Notes under the pieces: model-generated
The model's database searches: none
What the model saw: only the letters and a program-made list of their open reading frames with translations
What the model was told of the DNA's origin: nothing
Part shown: piece after piece, positions 8,724 through 17,259 of the stretch
Layout of the letters: every line of letters begins with the position of its first letter
How positions within the stretch are numbered: position 1 is the first letter of the stretch
From: Polyangium fumosum
GTDB taxonomy: Bacteria; Myxococcota_A; Polyangia; Polyangiales; Polyangiaceae
DNA length: 64,000 nt
Direction of reading: 5' to 3'
Assembly: GCF_005144585.1 (NCBI RefSeq)
Contig: NZ_SSMQ01000047.1
Location: 1-64,000 of the forward strand
Program-made: the position numbers and the translations under genes

Positions 8724-11051
8724 ATGAACCGCCGTCCTCTTCGTCCAGGTCTTCCGGGCGTCTTCGCTGCCACCTCCAGCGTCGTCTTCCCCGGCCTCGT
8801 CACCGTCGCCGTCTCCGGGCTCGTGGCCATGGGTTGCCTGGACCGACCCATCGACGTCGTCGATCCGCGCATCACCTCGACCATCGTCGAGGTCGTCCCG
8901 CACAGCGGCGTCGACAAGATCGACATCGTCCTCGGCATCGACAACTCGGCCTCCATGGCCGACAAGCAGCAGATCCTCGCCCAGGCCGTCCCCGACCTCG
9001 TCGAGAGCCTCGTGAACCCGCCGTGCATCGACGAAGCAGGCTTGCCCCTCCCGGACGCAAACCAGCCGACGAGCCCCAAAGAGGACTGCCCCAAGGATTC
9101 GCGTCGCGAGTTCGAGCCCGTGCTCGACATCCACATCGGCATCGTCTCGTCGAGCCTCGGCGGCCACGGCGGCGCGGTTTGCCCCGACATCCAGGCCGAA
9201 CCGAACTGCAACAACGAGAAGGTCTCCAAGAACGATCGAGGTCACCTCCTCTCGCGCGCCGATGCCTGCGTCGCCGGCGAGGTTGTCCCGACGTACGCCG
9301 ACAAGGGCTTCCTCGCGTGGGATCCCGAGCAGAAGCTGAACCCGCCGGGCGAGGAGAACCTCGGCACGCTCGACGGCTCCGTGCCCGGCCTCGTGCCCGC
9401 GCTCGCCGACATGGTCAACGGCACCGGTCAGGTCGGCTGCGGCTATGAATCCCAGCTCGAGAGCATCTACCGCTTCCTCGTTGACCCCGAGCCCTACGAC
9501 ACCATCGAGGCATCGTCCGGCTACGTGAAGGTGAGCGGCACGGACGACGCCCTGCTCAAGCAGCGCAAAGACTTCCTCCGGCCCGACTCGCTCGTGGCGA
9601 TCTTGATGCTGAGCGACGAGAACGACTGCTCGATCAAGGAGACCGGCTTCTACTACCGCGCCTCGCACTCCGACGCGATGCCGCGCCCGCGCGCCGAGTG
9701 CGCGATCGATCCGAACGACAAATGCTGCAGCTCCTGCGGCCTGAAAGCCCCCGAGGGGTGCCCCACGGATCCGGGGTGCTTCGACGCCAATGGCGACGTC
9801 ATGGTGCTGACCAAGTCCCAGGACGCCGTCAACCTGCGTTGCTTCGACCAGAAGCGCCGCTTCGGCGTGGACTTCCTCTACCCGACGGACCGCTACGTGA
9901 AGGCGTTCTCGAGCCTCGAGATCTCGACGCGCAGCGGCGAGATCGTGGAGAACCCGCTCTTCCCCAAGGCGCGCCCCGCCGAGGGCGTGCCCGTCGTGCG
10001 CACGCCGGACCTCGTCTTCATCGCCGGCATCGTCGGCGTGCCGTGGCAGGACATCGCCCGCGATCCCGCAGACCTCAAGAAGGGGATCAAGAACGCGCGC
10101 GAGATGGGCGCGGACGGGACCTGGGACATGATCCTCGGCAACCCCGCGCAGGGCGTTCTGCCGACCGATCCGCTCATGCACGAGTCGCCCGACCCGCGCC
10201 ACGGCAAGCACCCGATCACCGGCGAGCAGACCGACATGACCCCGGAGTCGCCGCTCGGCAACTCGATCAACGGGCACGAGTACGACACGCTGGGCGACGA
10301 TCTCCAGTACGCGTGCATCTTCAAGCTGCCGCAGGCGACCGATTGCGAGAACGATCCGAAGTGCTCCGAGTGTCGCGACGGCACGGCGAACAGCCCGCTC
10401 TGCGATCCGGCCGACCCCATGATGCAGGTCCGCGCCAAGGCCTACCCCGGCCTGCGCCAGCTCGACGTGCTCCGCGGCCTCGGCGATCAGGGCATCGTCG
10501 GCTCGGTTTGTCCGAAGCAGGTCGAGGATCGCACCTCGTCCGACTACGGCTACCGCCCCGCGATCGGCGCGCTCATCGATCGGCTGAAGAGCAAGATCGG
10601 CGGCCCCTGCCTGCCGCGTACGCTCGACCGCAACGAGAAGGGCGCCGTGAACTGCCTGCTCCTCGAGGCGCGCGCGACCGGCGGAGCTTGCTCGTGTGAC
10701 TCCGAGCATGCCCGCATCCCCGTTGATCCCTTGCACGCGGCCGCGATCGACGAGGCCAAGGCCCGCTCGCCCGAGTCGAACTGGGACTGCTTCTGCCAGA
10801 TCCCGCAGCTCGAAGGGGAGGACCTCGCCATCTGCCAGAACGACGTCTCGGATGACCCGGTCACGCCCGCCGGCGAGCCCGTCAGCGGCTTCTGTTACGT
10901 GGATGCCTCGACCGACCCGGCCGTCGGCAACCCCGCGCTGGTCGCCCGCTGCGCCGCGTCCGAGCGCCGCATGATCCGCCTCGTCGGTGAGGGTGAACCC
11001 TCCCAGGGCGCCACCCTCTTCGTCACCTGCTCGGGGGATTCCAGCCCCTGA
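8724..11051 (+). CDS. Large VWA-like surface lipoprotein
   Basis: This 775-aa protein has a lipoprotein signal ending in GLVAMGC, with the acylated Cys at about residue 38. Just after it comes a von Willebrand A-like segment, IVLGIDNSASMADKQ, whose DxSxS forms the metal-ion-dependent adhesion site. The rest is long, Cys-rich (clusters such as CCSSCGLKAPEGC and CSCDSEH) and contains a second acidic patch, MLSDENDCSIKE, which fits the VWA core. Proteins of this kind are abundant, lineage-specific outer-surface lipoproteins in Polyangiales. The ATG at 8724 follows AAAGGGAG. No operon partner is evident. A ligand-binding or adhesion role is inferred from the fold only. Confidence 0.8.
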   Translation: MNRRPLRPGLPGVFAATSSVVFPGLVTVAVSGLVAMGCLDRPIDVVDPRITSTIVEVVPHSGVDKIDIVLGIDNSASMADKQQILAQAVPDLVESLVNPPCIDEAGLPLPDANQPTSPKEDCPKDSRREFEPVLDIHIGIVSSSLGGHGGAVCPDIQAEPNCNNEKVSKNDRGHLLSRADACVAGEVVPTYADKGFLAWDPEQKLNPPGEENLGTLDGSVPGLVPALADMVNGTGQVGCGYESQLESIYRFLVDPEPYDTIEASSGYVKVSGTDDALLKQRKDFLRPDSLVAILMLSDENDCSIKETGFYYRASHSDAMPRPRAECAIDPNDKCCSSCGLKAPEGCPTDPGCFDANGDVMVLTKSQDAVNLRCFDQKRRFGVDFLYPTDRYVKAFSSLEISTRSGEIVENPLFPKARPAEGVPVVRTPDLVFIAGIVGVPWQDIARDPADLKKGIKNAREMGADGTWDMILGNPAQGVLPTDPLMHESPDPRHGKHPITGEQTDMTPESPLGNSINGHEYDTLGDDLQYACIFKLPQATDCENDPKCSECRDGTANSPLCDPADPMMQVRAKAYPGLRQLDVLRGLGDQGIVGSVCPKQVEDRTSSDYGYRPAIGALIDRLKSKIGGPCLPRTLDRNEKGAVNCLLLEARATGGACSCDSEHARIPVDPLHAAAIDEAKARSPESNWDCFCQIPQLEGEDLAICQNDVSDDPVTPAGEPVSGFCYVDASTDPAVGNPALVARCAASERRMIRLVGEGEPSQGATLFVTCSGDSSP

Positions 11052-11151
11052 GCGGACCCGGACGCACCTTCCCGTCACTGCCCTGCGTTGACGCGCGCTC
11101 GGTCCCGGGCGAGACCCGTACCGAGCAGCGCGAAACCGGAGTCTTCACCGC

Positions 11152-12111
11152 ATGGGCACGATCATCCGCCATACCTTCCTGGACTCGAACGGCATCCGCA
11201 TGCACGTGACGGATGCGGGCCGTGGCTATCCGATCCTCCTCTGCCACGGCTTTCCGGAGCTCTGGTACTCCTGGCGCCGCCAGATCCACGCCCTCGCCGA
11301 GGCGGGCTTCCGCGTCCTCTGCCCGGATCTGCGCGGGTTCGGGGGGACGGACGCGCCCGAGGAAATCGAGAGCTACGTGATGCGCGAGCTCGTCGAGGAC
11401 ATCCACGGCCTCTTCGACGCGCTCGGCATCGACAAGGCGGGCGTGGTCGGGCACGACTGGGGCGGCGCGCTCGCGTGGCAGTTCGCGCTGCGCCATCCCG
11501 AGCGCACCGAGCGCGTGGCGAGCCTCAACACCCCGTACCTCCCGCCGGGCCCGCAGGCGCCGAGCCTCATGTACCGCGACGCGTTCGGCCTCACGGACAA
11601 GACGTTCTACATGCGCCACTTCCAGGAGCCGGGCGTCGCCGAGCGCGAGCTCGAGGCCGACGTGCGCGACACGTTCCAGAAGCTCATGCGCCCTGCGAAA
11701 TACGCCGACGCCGTGGCGTCGTTCATGACCGTAGGAAATGGCTCCTCGTTGCTCGACAAGATCGGCCCCGGCGAGACGTTCCTTTCGAAGATCGACCTCG
11801 ACACGTACGTCCGCATCTACAAGCGCACCGGCTTCCGGGGCGGCCTGAACTGGTACCGCGCGATGGATCTCTCGTGGGAGGAGGAGCGCGAGCTCCCGTC
11901 GACGATCGACCTGCCCGCGCTGCTCGTGGTCGCGGACAAGGATCCGGTCCTGCGGCCCGAGATGGCCGAGCTCTCGAGGCCGCACGTGAAGAACCTGCGC
12001 ATCGAGCGCATCGCGGACTGCGGCCACTGGACGCAGCAGGAGAAGCCCGGCGAGGTGGCGAGCCTCCTCATCGACTTCTTCGGCGACCTCCGCGATCCCG
12101 CGATGGACTGA
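11152..12111 (+). CDS. Alpha/beta hydrolase, epoxide hydrolase type
   Basis: This 319-aa enzyme likely opens epoxides to diols through a covalent ester. The oxyanion motif HGFPELWYSWR and the nucleophile elbow GHDWGG (Asp102) are those of soluble epoxide hydrolases rather than Ser esterases. The acid is in ADKDPVL and the base is His292 in DCGHWTQQEKP. Cap-domain tyrosines, needed to activate the epoxide, are plausible in the 150-210 region. Length is standard. The ATG at 11152 is clear. It is a single gene between the surface lipoprotein and the convergent GMC oxidoreductase, so its natural substrate cannot be read from context. Confidence 0.88.
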   Translation: MGTIIRHTFLDSNGIRMHVTDAGRGYPILLCHGFPELWYSWRRQIHALAEAGFRVLCPDLRGFGGTDAPEEIESYVMRELVEDIHGLFDALGIDKAGVVGHDWGGALAWQFALRHPERTERVASLNTPYLPPGPQAPSLMYRDAFGLTDKTFYMRHFQEPGVAERELEADVRDTFQKLMRPAKYADAVASFMTVGNGSSLLDKIGPGETFLSKIDLDTYVRIYKRTGFRGGLNWYRAMDLSWEEERELPSTIDLPALLVVADKDPVLRPEMAELSRPHVKNLRIERIADCGHWTQQEKPGEVASLLIDFFGDLRDPAMD

Positions 12112-12178
12112 CGGCGAACCCAGGTTCGTTGGTGCAGAAACCATTCGCGCGTGGCGCCCGCGAGGCCACGCGTCTCGT

Positions 12179-13741
12179 TCAGGCCGAGCGCGCGATCCGC
12201 CGGAATTTCTCAGCGATGCGCCAGGCGATGCGCGTCGCCATGGCCATGATCGGCACCTGCGAGTTCACGCCGATGCTCGTCGGCAGGATCGAGCCGTCGG
12301 CCACGAAGAGCCCCGGCAGCTCGTAGGTCTGGCCGTCCGGATCCACGACCCCGCGCCGCGGATCGTTCGCGGCGCGCGCGCTCCCGAGCGGGTGGAACGC
12401 CATGCATTCGAGGCGGCGCGCGTCGTAGTTCGATCGTTCGAGCGCGAGCGCGTCGTCCATCGTGCGCACCGGATCTGCGCCCGTCACCGACGTGTAGACC
12501 TCGCGCGCGCCGGCCGCGAGCGCCATCTCCGACACGATCGTGATCCCGCGCCGCAGCCGCGCGAGGTCCCGCGGCGCCATCGCGTACGTCAGGATCGGCT
12601 CGCGTCCCGGCCCTGTTCGCACCGTGCCTCCGCCCTCGTCGTGCACCATCGCGCCGAACACCGCGAGCCTCTTGACCTCGCGCGCCATACGCCGGAGCCG
12701 CGGGCCCACGCCCGGCATGCCTGCCGCGAGCACGTTCACCGCGCTGTACACGCCGACGAGCTTGATCCCTTCGGGCGCGAAATCGTCCGAGTACACGCTC
12801 TGCATCGCGCCGTCCCAGCCGCCGATCTCGTCGTCGAACATCGCCACGCAGCGCACGCCCGGGTGCAACGTCACCCGTCGCCCGAGCTTCTCGCTCGCCC
12901 GCCCGACGCCGCTCGCCCCGAGCAGGAGCGGCGTGTGCAGCGTCCCGCAAGCCGCCACGACCACCGGCGCGCGCACCACGAACCGGAACGACGGCCGCCC
13001 GCCCGCGCCGCCGAGCAGCCGTCCCTCGACGCCCGCTGTGCGCCCGTGCTCGGTGAGGATGCGCGTCGCGAGCGCGTCCGACACGATGCGCGCCCCGCGC
13101 GCGAGCGCGCTCGGCAGGTAGGAGATGTCCACCGATCGTTTTGCGCCTGCGGGGCAGGTGAAGTTGCACCGCGCGTTGCCCTCGCACGCCTCGGCGTTGC
13201 GGCGCATGGGCTTCATGGTGATCCCGAGCTTCTCGGCGCCCTCGACGAACTTCAGCGTCGATCGCGAGCGCAGCGCGGCCGGCACCTCGCGCACGGCGAG
13301 CCGCCGCTCGACGTCCTCGTAGGCCGGCTCGAGCGCGCGCTCGGAGAGCGCGTCGAGCCCGAGATCGGTGACCCAGTGATGATGCACGTCGCTCGGGATC
13401 CGGAAGCAGACGCCCCCCGTCAGCAGCGACGAACCTCCCACGGCGCGGCCCATGGTGATCGCGATGATCGGCGTCTGCCCGATGCCGAACGCCGTGGCCA
13501 TCCCGGACTCGCGGAAGAGCCGGCGCAGCGCCTCGCTCGGCCGGAACCGCTGGTACTCCTCGGGCCGGTAATACGGCCCCTCTTCGAGCACGATCACCCG
13601 CAGGCCCGCCTCGGCGAGCAGCGTCGCGACGACCGAGCCACCCGCGCCCGACCCGACCACGACCACGTCGCACGACGCGTCGAACGGCCCCGACAAATCC
13701 CGCCCGTGGACGACGGGTTCGCCCGATGGAAGGTCGCTCAT
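12179..13741 (-). CDS. GMC-family FAD-dependent oxidoreductase
   Basis: This 520-aa flavoenzyme probably oxidises an alcohol or sterol-like substrate. The N-terminal dinucleotide fold reads VVVVGSGAGGSVVATLLAEA and is followed by VIVLEEGPYY; the FAD-contacting motif GRAVGGSSLLTGGVCFR and the C-terminal GLFVADGSILPTSIGVNSQ are the GMC signatures. The catalytic His lies in CMAFHPLGSAR. A Cys cluster, CEGNARCNFTCPAG near residue 190, is seen in a subset of GMC enzymes and could bind a metal centre. The start ATG overlaps the stop of the upstream small partner (ATGA), so the two are co-translated and probably form a complex. Confidence 0.9.
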   Translation of the reverse strand: MSDLPSGEPVVHGRDLSGPFDASCDVVVVGSGAGGSVVATLLAEAGLRVIVLEEGPYYRPEEYQRFRPSEALRRLFRESGMATAFGIGQTPIIAITMGRAVGGSSLLTGGVCFRIPSDVHHHWVTDLGLDALSERALEPAYEDVERRLAVREVPAALRSRSTLKFVEGAEKLGITMKPMRRNAEACEGNARCNFTCPAGAKRSVDISYLPSALARGARIVSDALATRILTEHGRTAGVEGRLLGGAGGRPSFRFVVRAPVVVAACGTLHTPLLLGASGVGRASEKLGRRVTLHPGVRCVAMFDDEIGGWDGAMQSVYSDDFAPEGIKLVGVYSAVNVLAAGMPGVGPRLRRMAREVKRLAVFGAMVHDEGGGTVRTGPGREPILTYAMAPRDLARLRRGITIVSEMALAAGAREVYTSVTGADPVRTMDDALALERSNYDARRLECMAFHPLGSARAANDPRRGVVDPDGQTYELPGLFVADGSILPTSIGVNSQVPIMAMATRIAWRIAEKFRRIARSA

Positions 13742-14253
13742 GGCGCCCGCTCCGGCGCGGTGGGCAGCCGCCTTCGTGCTGTGGTGCTCGGCCGATCGAA
13801 CCCCGTCGAGGTGAGCTCCTCGCCCTCCTCGAACACGGCCACGCTCGTCGGCACCTTGAAGGCCACGAGCAGCATGGCGAAGAGCCCGAACCGGCTCCGT
13901 TCGAGCGCCTCCAGGTAACTGACCCGCCGCGCGATGGGCAGCCGGCTCATGCGGGAGAAGGCGCCGATCACGAAGAGCGGCATCATCTCCAGCAGCCACG
14001 TGAGCACCGCGAAGCCACGGCGTAGATCGCCGCTCGCGCGCCCGACGGAATGGTCGAGCCACGACGCGGCGCGCTCGCAGACGGCAGGGCTCGCCGGCAC
14101 GATCGCGCCCTTTTCGTCCTCGTCCGCGTACATGGCCTCTGCGTAGGCGAAGACCACCCGACGCGCCCGGGGCGACAGGCCCCGCACGGGCCAATCGAGC
14201 CGATCGAGCGCGACGTCGGTCCTCGACGGCTGTCCCGAAGCGACGTCCGACAT
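13738..14253 (-). CDS. Small partner of the GMC oxidoreductase
   Basis: This 171-aa helical protein is encoded immediately upstream of, and overlaps by ATGA with, the GMC oxidoreductase. Its layout (helical N-terminal half, a hydrophobic stretch FAVLTWLLEMMPLFVIGAFS near residue 85, then a charged C-terminal part) resembles small subunits of gluconate-dehydrogenase-like systems and similar GMC partners in actinobacteria and myxobacteria. No cofactor site is seen. The likely role is membrane association or maturation of the flavoprotein; this is inferred from position. The start is an ATG at 14253. Confidence 0.65.
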   Translation of the reverse strand: MSDVASGQPSRTDVALDRLDWPVRGLSPRARRVVFAYAEAMYADEDEKGAIVPASPAVCERAASWLDHSVGRASGDLRRGFAVLTWLLEMMPLFVIGAFSRMSRLPIARRVSYLEALERSRFGLFAMLLVAFKVPTSVAVFEEGEELTSTGFDRPSTTARRRLPTAPERAP

Positions 14254-14331
14254 CGGGCGAAGCGTAGCACTTGTTCGAGAGAATACAGGTTAAAGGGCCG
14301 ACGAAACCATGCGGCGGGGGGACAAACGCAA

Positions 14332-14357
14332 AACGCCCCGGGGTTTCCCGGGGCGTT
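14332..14357 (-). terminator. Intrinsic terminator of the Pro/Glu-rich lipoprotein gene
   Basis: An 11-bp perfect stem (AACGCCCCGGG/CCCGGGGCGTT) with a 4-base loop lies 30 bases past the stop at 14388, read on the minus strand and followed by TTGCGTTTG. Confidence 0.75.
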
Positions 14358-14387
14358 CGACGGGGTGTACTCGCCGAGATCAGTCGA

Positions 14388-14864
14388 TCAGAAGGGGAGG
14401 ACGCACTGCGTGACGCAGCTACCGCCGTTGCCACCCCAGATGCTCACCGTGCCCTTCGGCGCAAGGATACCGCCGCAGGTCGTGACCTCGACGGCGTTCG
14501 GCGGGCAGGGGGGCTCCTCGTCCGGAACGCAGATGCACTCCGGCGGGGCGATGATCGACTGAACGCCGCCCGGCGCCTTCACGCTGCATTCCTCGTGCTC
14601 GCCAGGCGGGCACGGATCGTCGCTCGGCGGCTCCTCGACCGGGGGCTCCTCGACCGGGGGCTCCTCCGGCGGCGGCTCGCACTCGCAGGGCGGCGCGACG
14701 ATGTTCGACGCGCTGCCAACGACCGACGGGCACTCGCAAGGCGGCTCGGCGAGCGACTGCTCGCTCTGCCCAACCCGCTCCCCCTCGCTGACGCTACACC
14801 CAGCGGCGAACGCGAAGAGAGAAGCCATCGCAAAGAGCCCGGTGATCGAACGAAGCGTATTCAT
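14388..14864 (-). CDS. Pro/Glu/Cys-rich lipoprotein
   Basis: This 158-aa protein starts with a lipoprotein signal, SLFAFAAGCSVSEGERVGQS, with Cys at about residue 23. The mature part is rich in Pro, Glu and Cys, with the short repeat EEPPVEEPPVEEPP in the middle and many paired Cys (PPCECP, CECEPP, ECICVP). Disulfide-rich, lineage-specific lipoproteins like this are common in Polyangiales, and none has an assigned role that I know. The ATG at 14864 and the terminator after the stop make it a convincing monocistronic gene. Confidence 0.75.
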   Translation of the reverse strand: MNTLRSITGLFAMASLFAFAAGCSVSEGERVGQSEQSLAEPPCECPSVVGSASNIVAPPCECEPPPEEPPVEEPPVEEPPSDDPCPPGEHEECSVKAPGGVQSIIAPPECICVPDEEPPCPPNAVEVTTCGGILAPKGTVSIWGGNGGSCVTQCVLPF

Positions 14865-15266
14865 GGAACGACTCCTACGCGCATTCTCTCGCGCGTCATG
14901 AGAACCAGAAACTTCGGATACACGTTCACCGCACAGTGACGCAGCAAGCCGTGAACCCGAATACCTGCGGAGCCCAATTTGGAGTTCCGCGATGACTCTT
15001 CTTCTTACCAGCTCCCCTCCCGGAAGAGCAAGGACTTTCGTTTTCCAGCGCTCTCGGCCCGGAGCGATGAGCAGGAATGTGTCACGGACGCCGCTTCGTA
15101 CGTTTGAACTTCCGTAATGGGACCGTCCGCAGGCATCATGGGGGATTTGGCGCTCGTCCCGACGGCTTCTTTGCAGTTCTTCACGGCCGGCCCCGCAGGG
15201 CCTTCATGAAGCGCACGCAAGCTCGGATGACGGCCGGTTTCATGGGCCTGGTACTCTGTCATCGCC
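14865..15266. other. Gene-free interval
   Basis: About 400 bases between the divergent lipoprotein and response-regulator genes. I see no convincing coding frame, RNA or repeat. It is less GC-rich than its flanks around 14,900-15,060 and presumably holds two promoters. Confidence 0.5.
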
Positions 15267-15953
15267 ATGGCGCTCCGCGTGCTCCTCATCGACGACGACG
15301 TCCGGCTCTTCGACCTCCTGTCGAGTTACCTCGAACAGAATGGATTCCACGTGACCGGAGCCCCGGACGGACCCCGCGGGCTCGCCGCGTTGGAAGCCGG
15401 CACGTTCGACGTCGTGCTCCTCGACGTGATGATGCCCGGGATGGACGGGATCGAGGTCTGCCGCCGGATCCGACAGAAAAACACGATCCCCGTCCTCATG
15501 CTCACGGCGCGCGGCGACGAGACGGATCGTGTCGTCGGCCTGGAGATCGGCGCCGATGACTACGTCGCCAAGCCCTTCAGCCCGCGCGAGCTCGTCGCCC
15601 GCATCAAGGCCGTGCTCCGCCGGGCCCGCCCCGAGGTCGCCGGCGAGCGGATCGTCGCGGGCGACATCGTGATCGACGTGCCCGGCCGGGTCGTCACGCG
15701 CGAGGGCGAGCTCGTGGAGCTCACGGGCCTGGAGTTCGATCTGCTCTGCGCGCTCGCCCGACGCCCGGGGCGCGTGGTGGCGCGCGATGCGCTGCTCTCG
15801 GAGGCGGGGCGCGGGGACGTGATCGTTGGGGAACGAACGGTCGACGTGCACATCTCGCACCTCCGGCAGAAGCTCGGCGATGATCCGCGTTCGCCGCGGC
15901 TCATCAAGACGGTGCGCGGCGTTGGCTACGTACTGGCGAAAGAAAAGTCGTGA
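15267..15953 (+). CDS. OmpR-family response regulator
   Basis: This 228-aa transcription regulator has a receiver domain with acidic pocket LLIDDD, phospho-acceptor Asp53 in LLDVMMPGMDG, Thr in LTARGDE and Lys in YVAKPFSPREL. A winged-helix DNA-binding domain follows (LTGLEFDLLCALARRPGRVV, then ERTVDVHISHLRQKLGDD and IKTVRGVGYVLA). All key residues are present. The start is an ATG at 15267. It overlaps the downstream histidine kinase gene (GTGA), forming a standard two-component operon. The organisation regulator-kinase without a transporter resembles CpxR/RstA-type envelope-stress systems, but the signal is unknown. Confidence 0.96.
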   Translation: MALRVLLIDDDVRLFDLLSSYLEQNGFHVTGAPDGPRGLAALEAGTFDVVLLDVMMPGMDGIEVCRRIRQKNTIPVLMLTARGDETDRVVGLEIGADDYVAKPFSPRELVARIKAVLRRARPEVAGERIVAGDIVIDVPGRVVTREGELVELTGLEFDLLCALARRPGRVVARDALLSEAGRGDVIVGERTVDVHISHLRQKLGDDPRSPRLIKTVRGVGYVLAKEKS

Positions 15954-17236
15954 ATCGTCTGTCGTGTTACGTGCGCGCCCGGTTGCAGCGCCGCCTCTTC
16001 TTGTGGTTCGGCGTGGCGATCCTGCTTTCGGGCGTGGCGTTCTCGATCGTGATGCTGCTCGTCTCGGCCCCGGGGGGTCCGGCCTGGGCACGCGAGATGG
16101 GCCGCGCGCGTGTCTTCTTGGGCGCGCGCTTCGGCGAGGTGTGGAACGACGACCGGGCCCGCGAGGCGCTCGCCCGCGCGATCGCAGACGACCTCGAAGT
16201 GAGCGTGATCCTGCGGAACACGAGCGGCGCCGAGCTCCAGGCGTTCGGCCACGGCTGCGGGCGGAAGGCGTGGACGCTCGATGCGCCCGCGGTGCGCGAG
16301 GGGCACCGGCTCGGGTTCGTGACGATCTGCGCCGAGCGTCCGCGCGTCGCCGGCCCGTTGCGCTGGCTCGCGCCGCTCGTGGCGGCGGGCATCATCCTGT
16401 GGGCGCTCTCGGGCACGGTGGCGCGCAGGCTCTCGCGCCCGCTCGAAGAGCTCGCGCGCGTCGCGGGCGAGATCGGTCACGGCAACTATGGCGCGCGGGC
16501 GCGGATGGGCCGGCACGATCACGGCGAGGCGGTCGTGCTCTCGGTGGCGATGAACGAGATGGCCGCGCGGATCGAGCGGCAGATCAGCGATCAGCGTGAG
16601 CTGCTCGCGGCGGTCTCGCACGAGCTGCGCACGCCGCTCGCGCGGATCCGCCTGCTCACGGAGCTCACGCGGGATGGCGTGAACGTGCAGAAGAACCTCG
16701 ACGAGCTCGATCGCGAGATCTTCGAGATCGACGCGCTCGTCGGGGATCTGCTCGCGCAGAGCCGGCTCGATTTCACGGCGCTCGCGAAGGAGCGGCTCGA
16801 TCCGGTGGAGATGGGCCTGCGCGCGCTCGACCGCGCGGGGATCGGCGCGGAGATGCTCGTCGTCGAAGGGACCCCCGAGCCGGTCCTCGCCGATCCCACG
16901 CTCTTCGCGCGGGCGCTCGCGAATTTGATCGACAACGCGAAGAGGCACGGGGGCGGCGTGGTCGCGCTCCGGATCACCGGGGCGCCCGGCGTGGTCGTGT
17001 TCGAGGTCGAGGACGCGGGCCGTGGCCTCGAGCCGGGTGAAGAGAAGCGGATCTTCGAGCCGTTTTATCGGCGTCCCGACGAGAAGGCGCGGGAGCAGGG
17101 CTCGCTCGGGCTCGGGCTCGCCCTGGTCTCGCGGATCGCCGAGGCGCACGGCGGCAGCGCGCGCTCCGCGAACCGGGAGGAAGGCGGCGCGCGGATCGGC
17201 CTCGAGCTTCCGACGGCCCCGCGCCCAAGGGCGTGA
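15950..17236 (+). CDS. Sensor histidine kinase
   Basis: This 428-aa kinase is the partner of the OmpR-type regulator. It has an N-terminal membrane helix (LQRRLFLWFGVAILLSGVAF), a short periplasmic domain of about 110 residues, a second helix (LRWLAPLVAAGIILWALS), HAMP, a HisKA box AVSHELRTPLARIR with His224, and an ATPase domain with N box NLIDNAKRHGG and G boxes EDAGRGL and SLGLGLALVSRIAEAHGG. The GTG start overlaps the regulator stop. All phosphotransfer elements are intact. The sensor domain contains two Cys (GHGCGRK and FVTICAERP) that could form a redox-sensitive disulfide; this last point is inference. Confidence 0.95.
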   Translation: MNRLSCYVRARLQRRLFLWFGVAILLSGVAFSIVMLLVSAPGGPAWAREMGRARVFLGARFGEVWNDDRAREALARAIADDLEVSVILRNTSGAELQAFGHGCGRKAWTLDAPAVREGHRLGFVTICAERPRVAGPLRWLAPLVAAGIILWALSGTVARRLSRPLEELARVAGEIGHGNYGARARMGRHDHGEAVVLSVAMNEMAARIERQISDQRELLAAVSHELRTPLARIRLLTELTRDGVNVQKNLDELDREIFEIDALVGDLLAQSRLDFTALAKERLDPVEMGLRALDRAGIGAEMLVVEGTPEPVLADPTLFARALANLIDNAKRHGGGVVALRITGAPGVVVFEVEDAGRGLEPGEEKRIFEPFYRRPDEKAREQGSLGLGLALVSRIAEAHGGSARSANREEGGARIGLELPTAPRPRA

Positions 17237-17259
17237 CGGCTGTGCTAAGCGTGGCGCCG

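Noticed and set aside
8586-11078. Long leftward frame of 830 codons opposite the VWA-like lipoprotein gene
   Set aside because: Its Arg/Val/Glu-rich product has no fold-like pattern; the plus strand has a signal peptide, a metal site and Cys clusters.
15005-15289. Leftward 94-codon frame upstream of the response regulator
   Set aside because: Overlaps the regulator start, lacks a ribosome site and has no recognisable composition.
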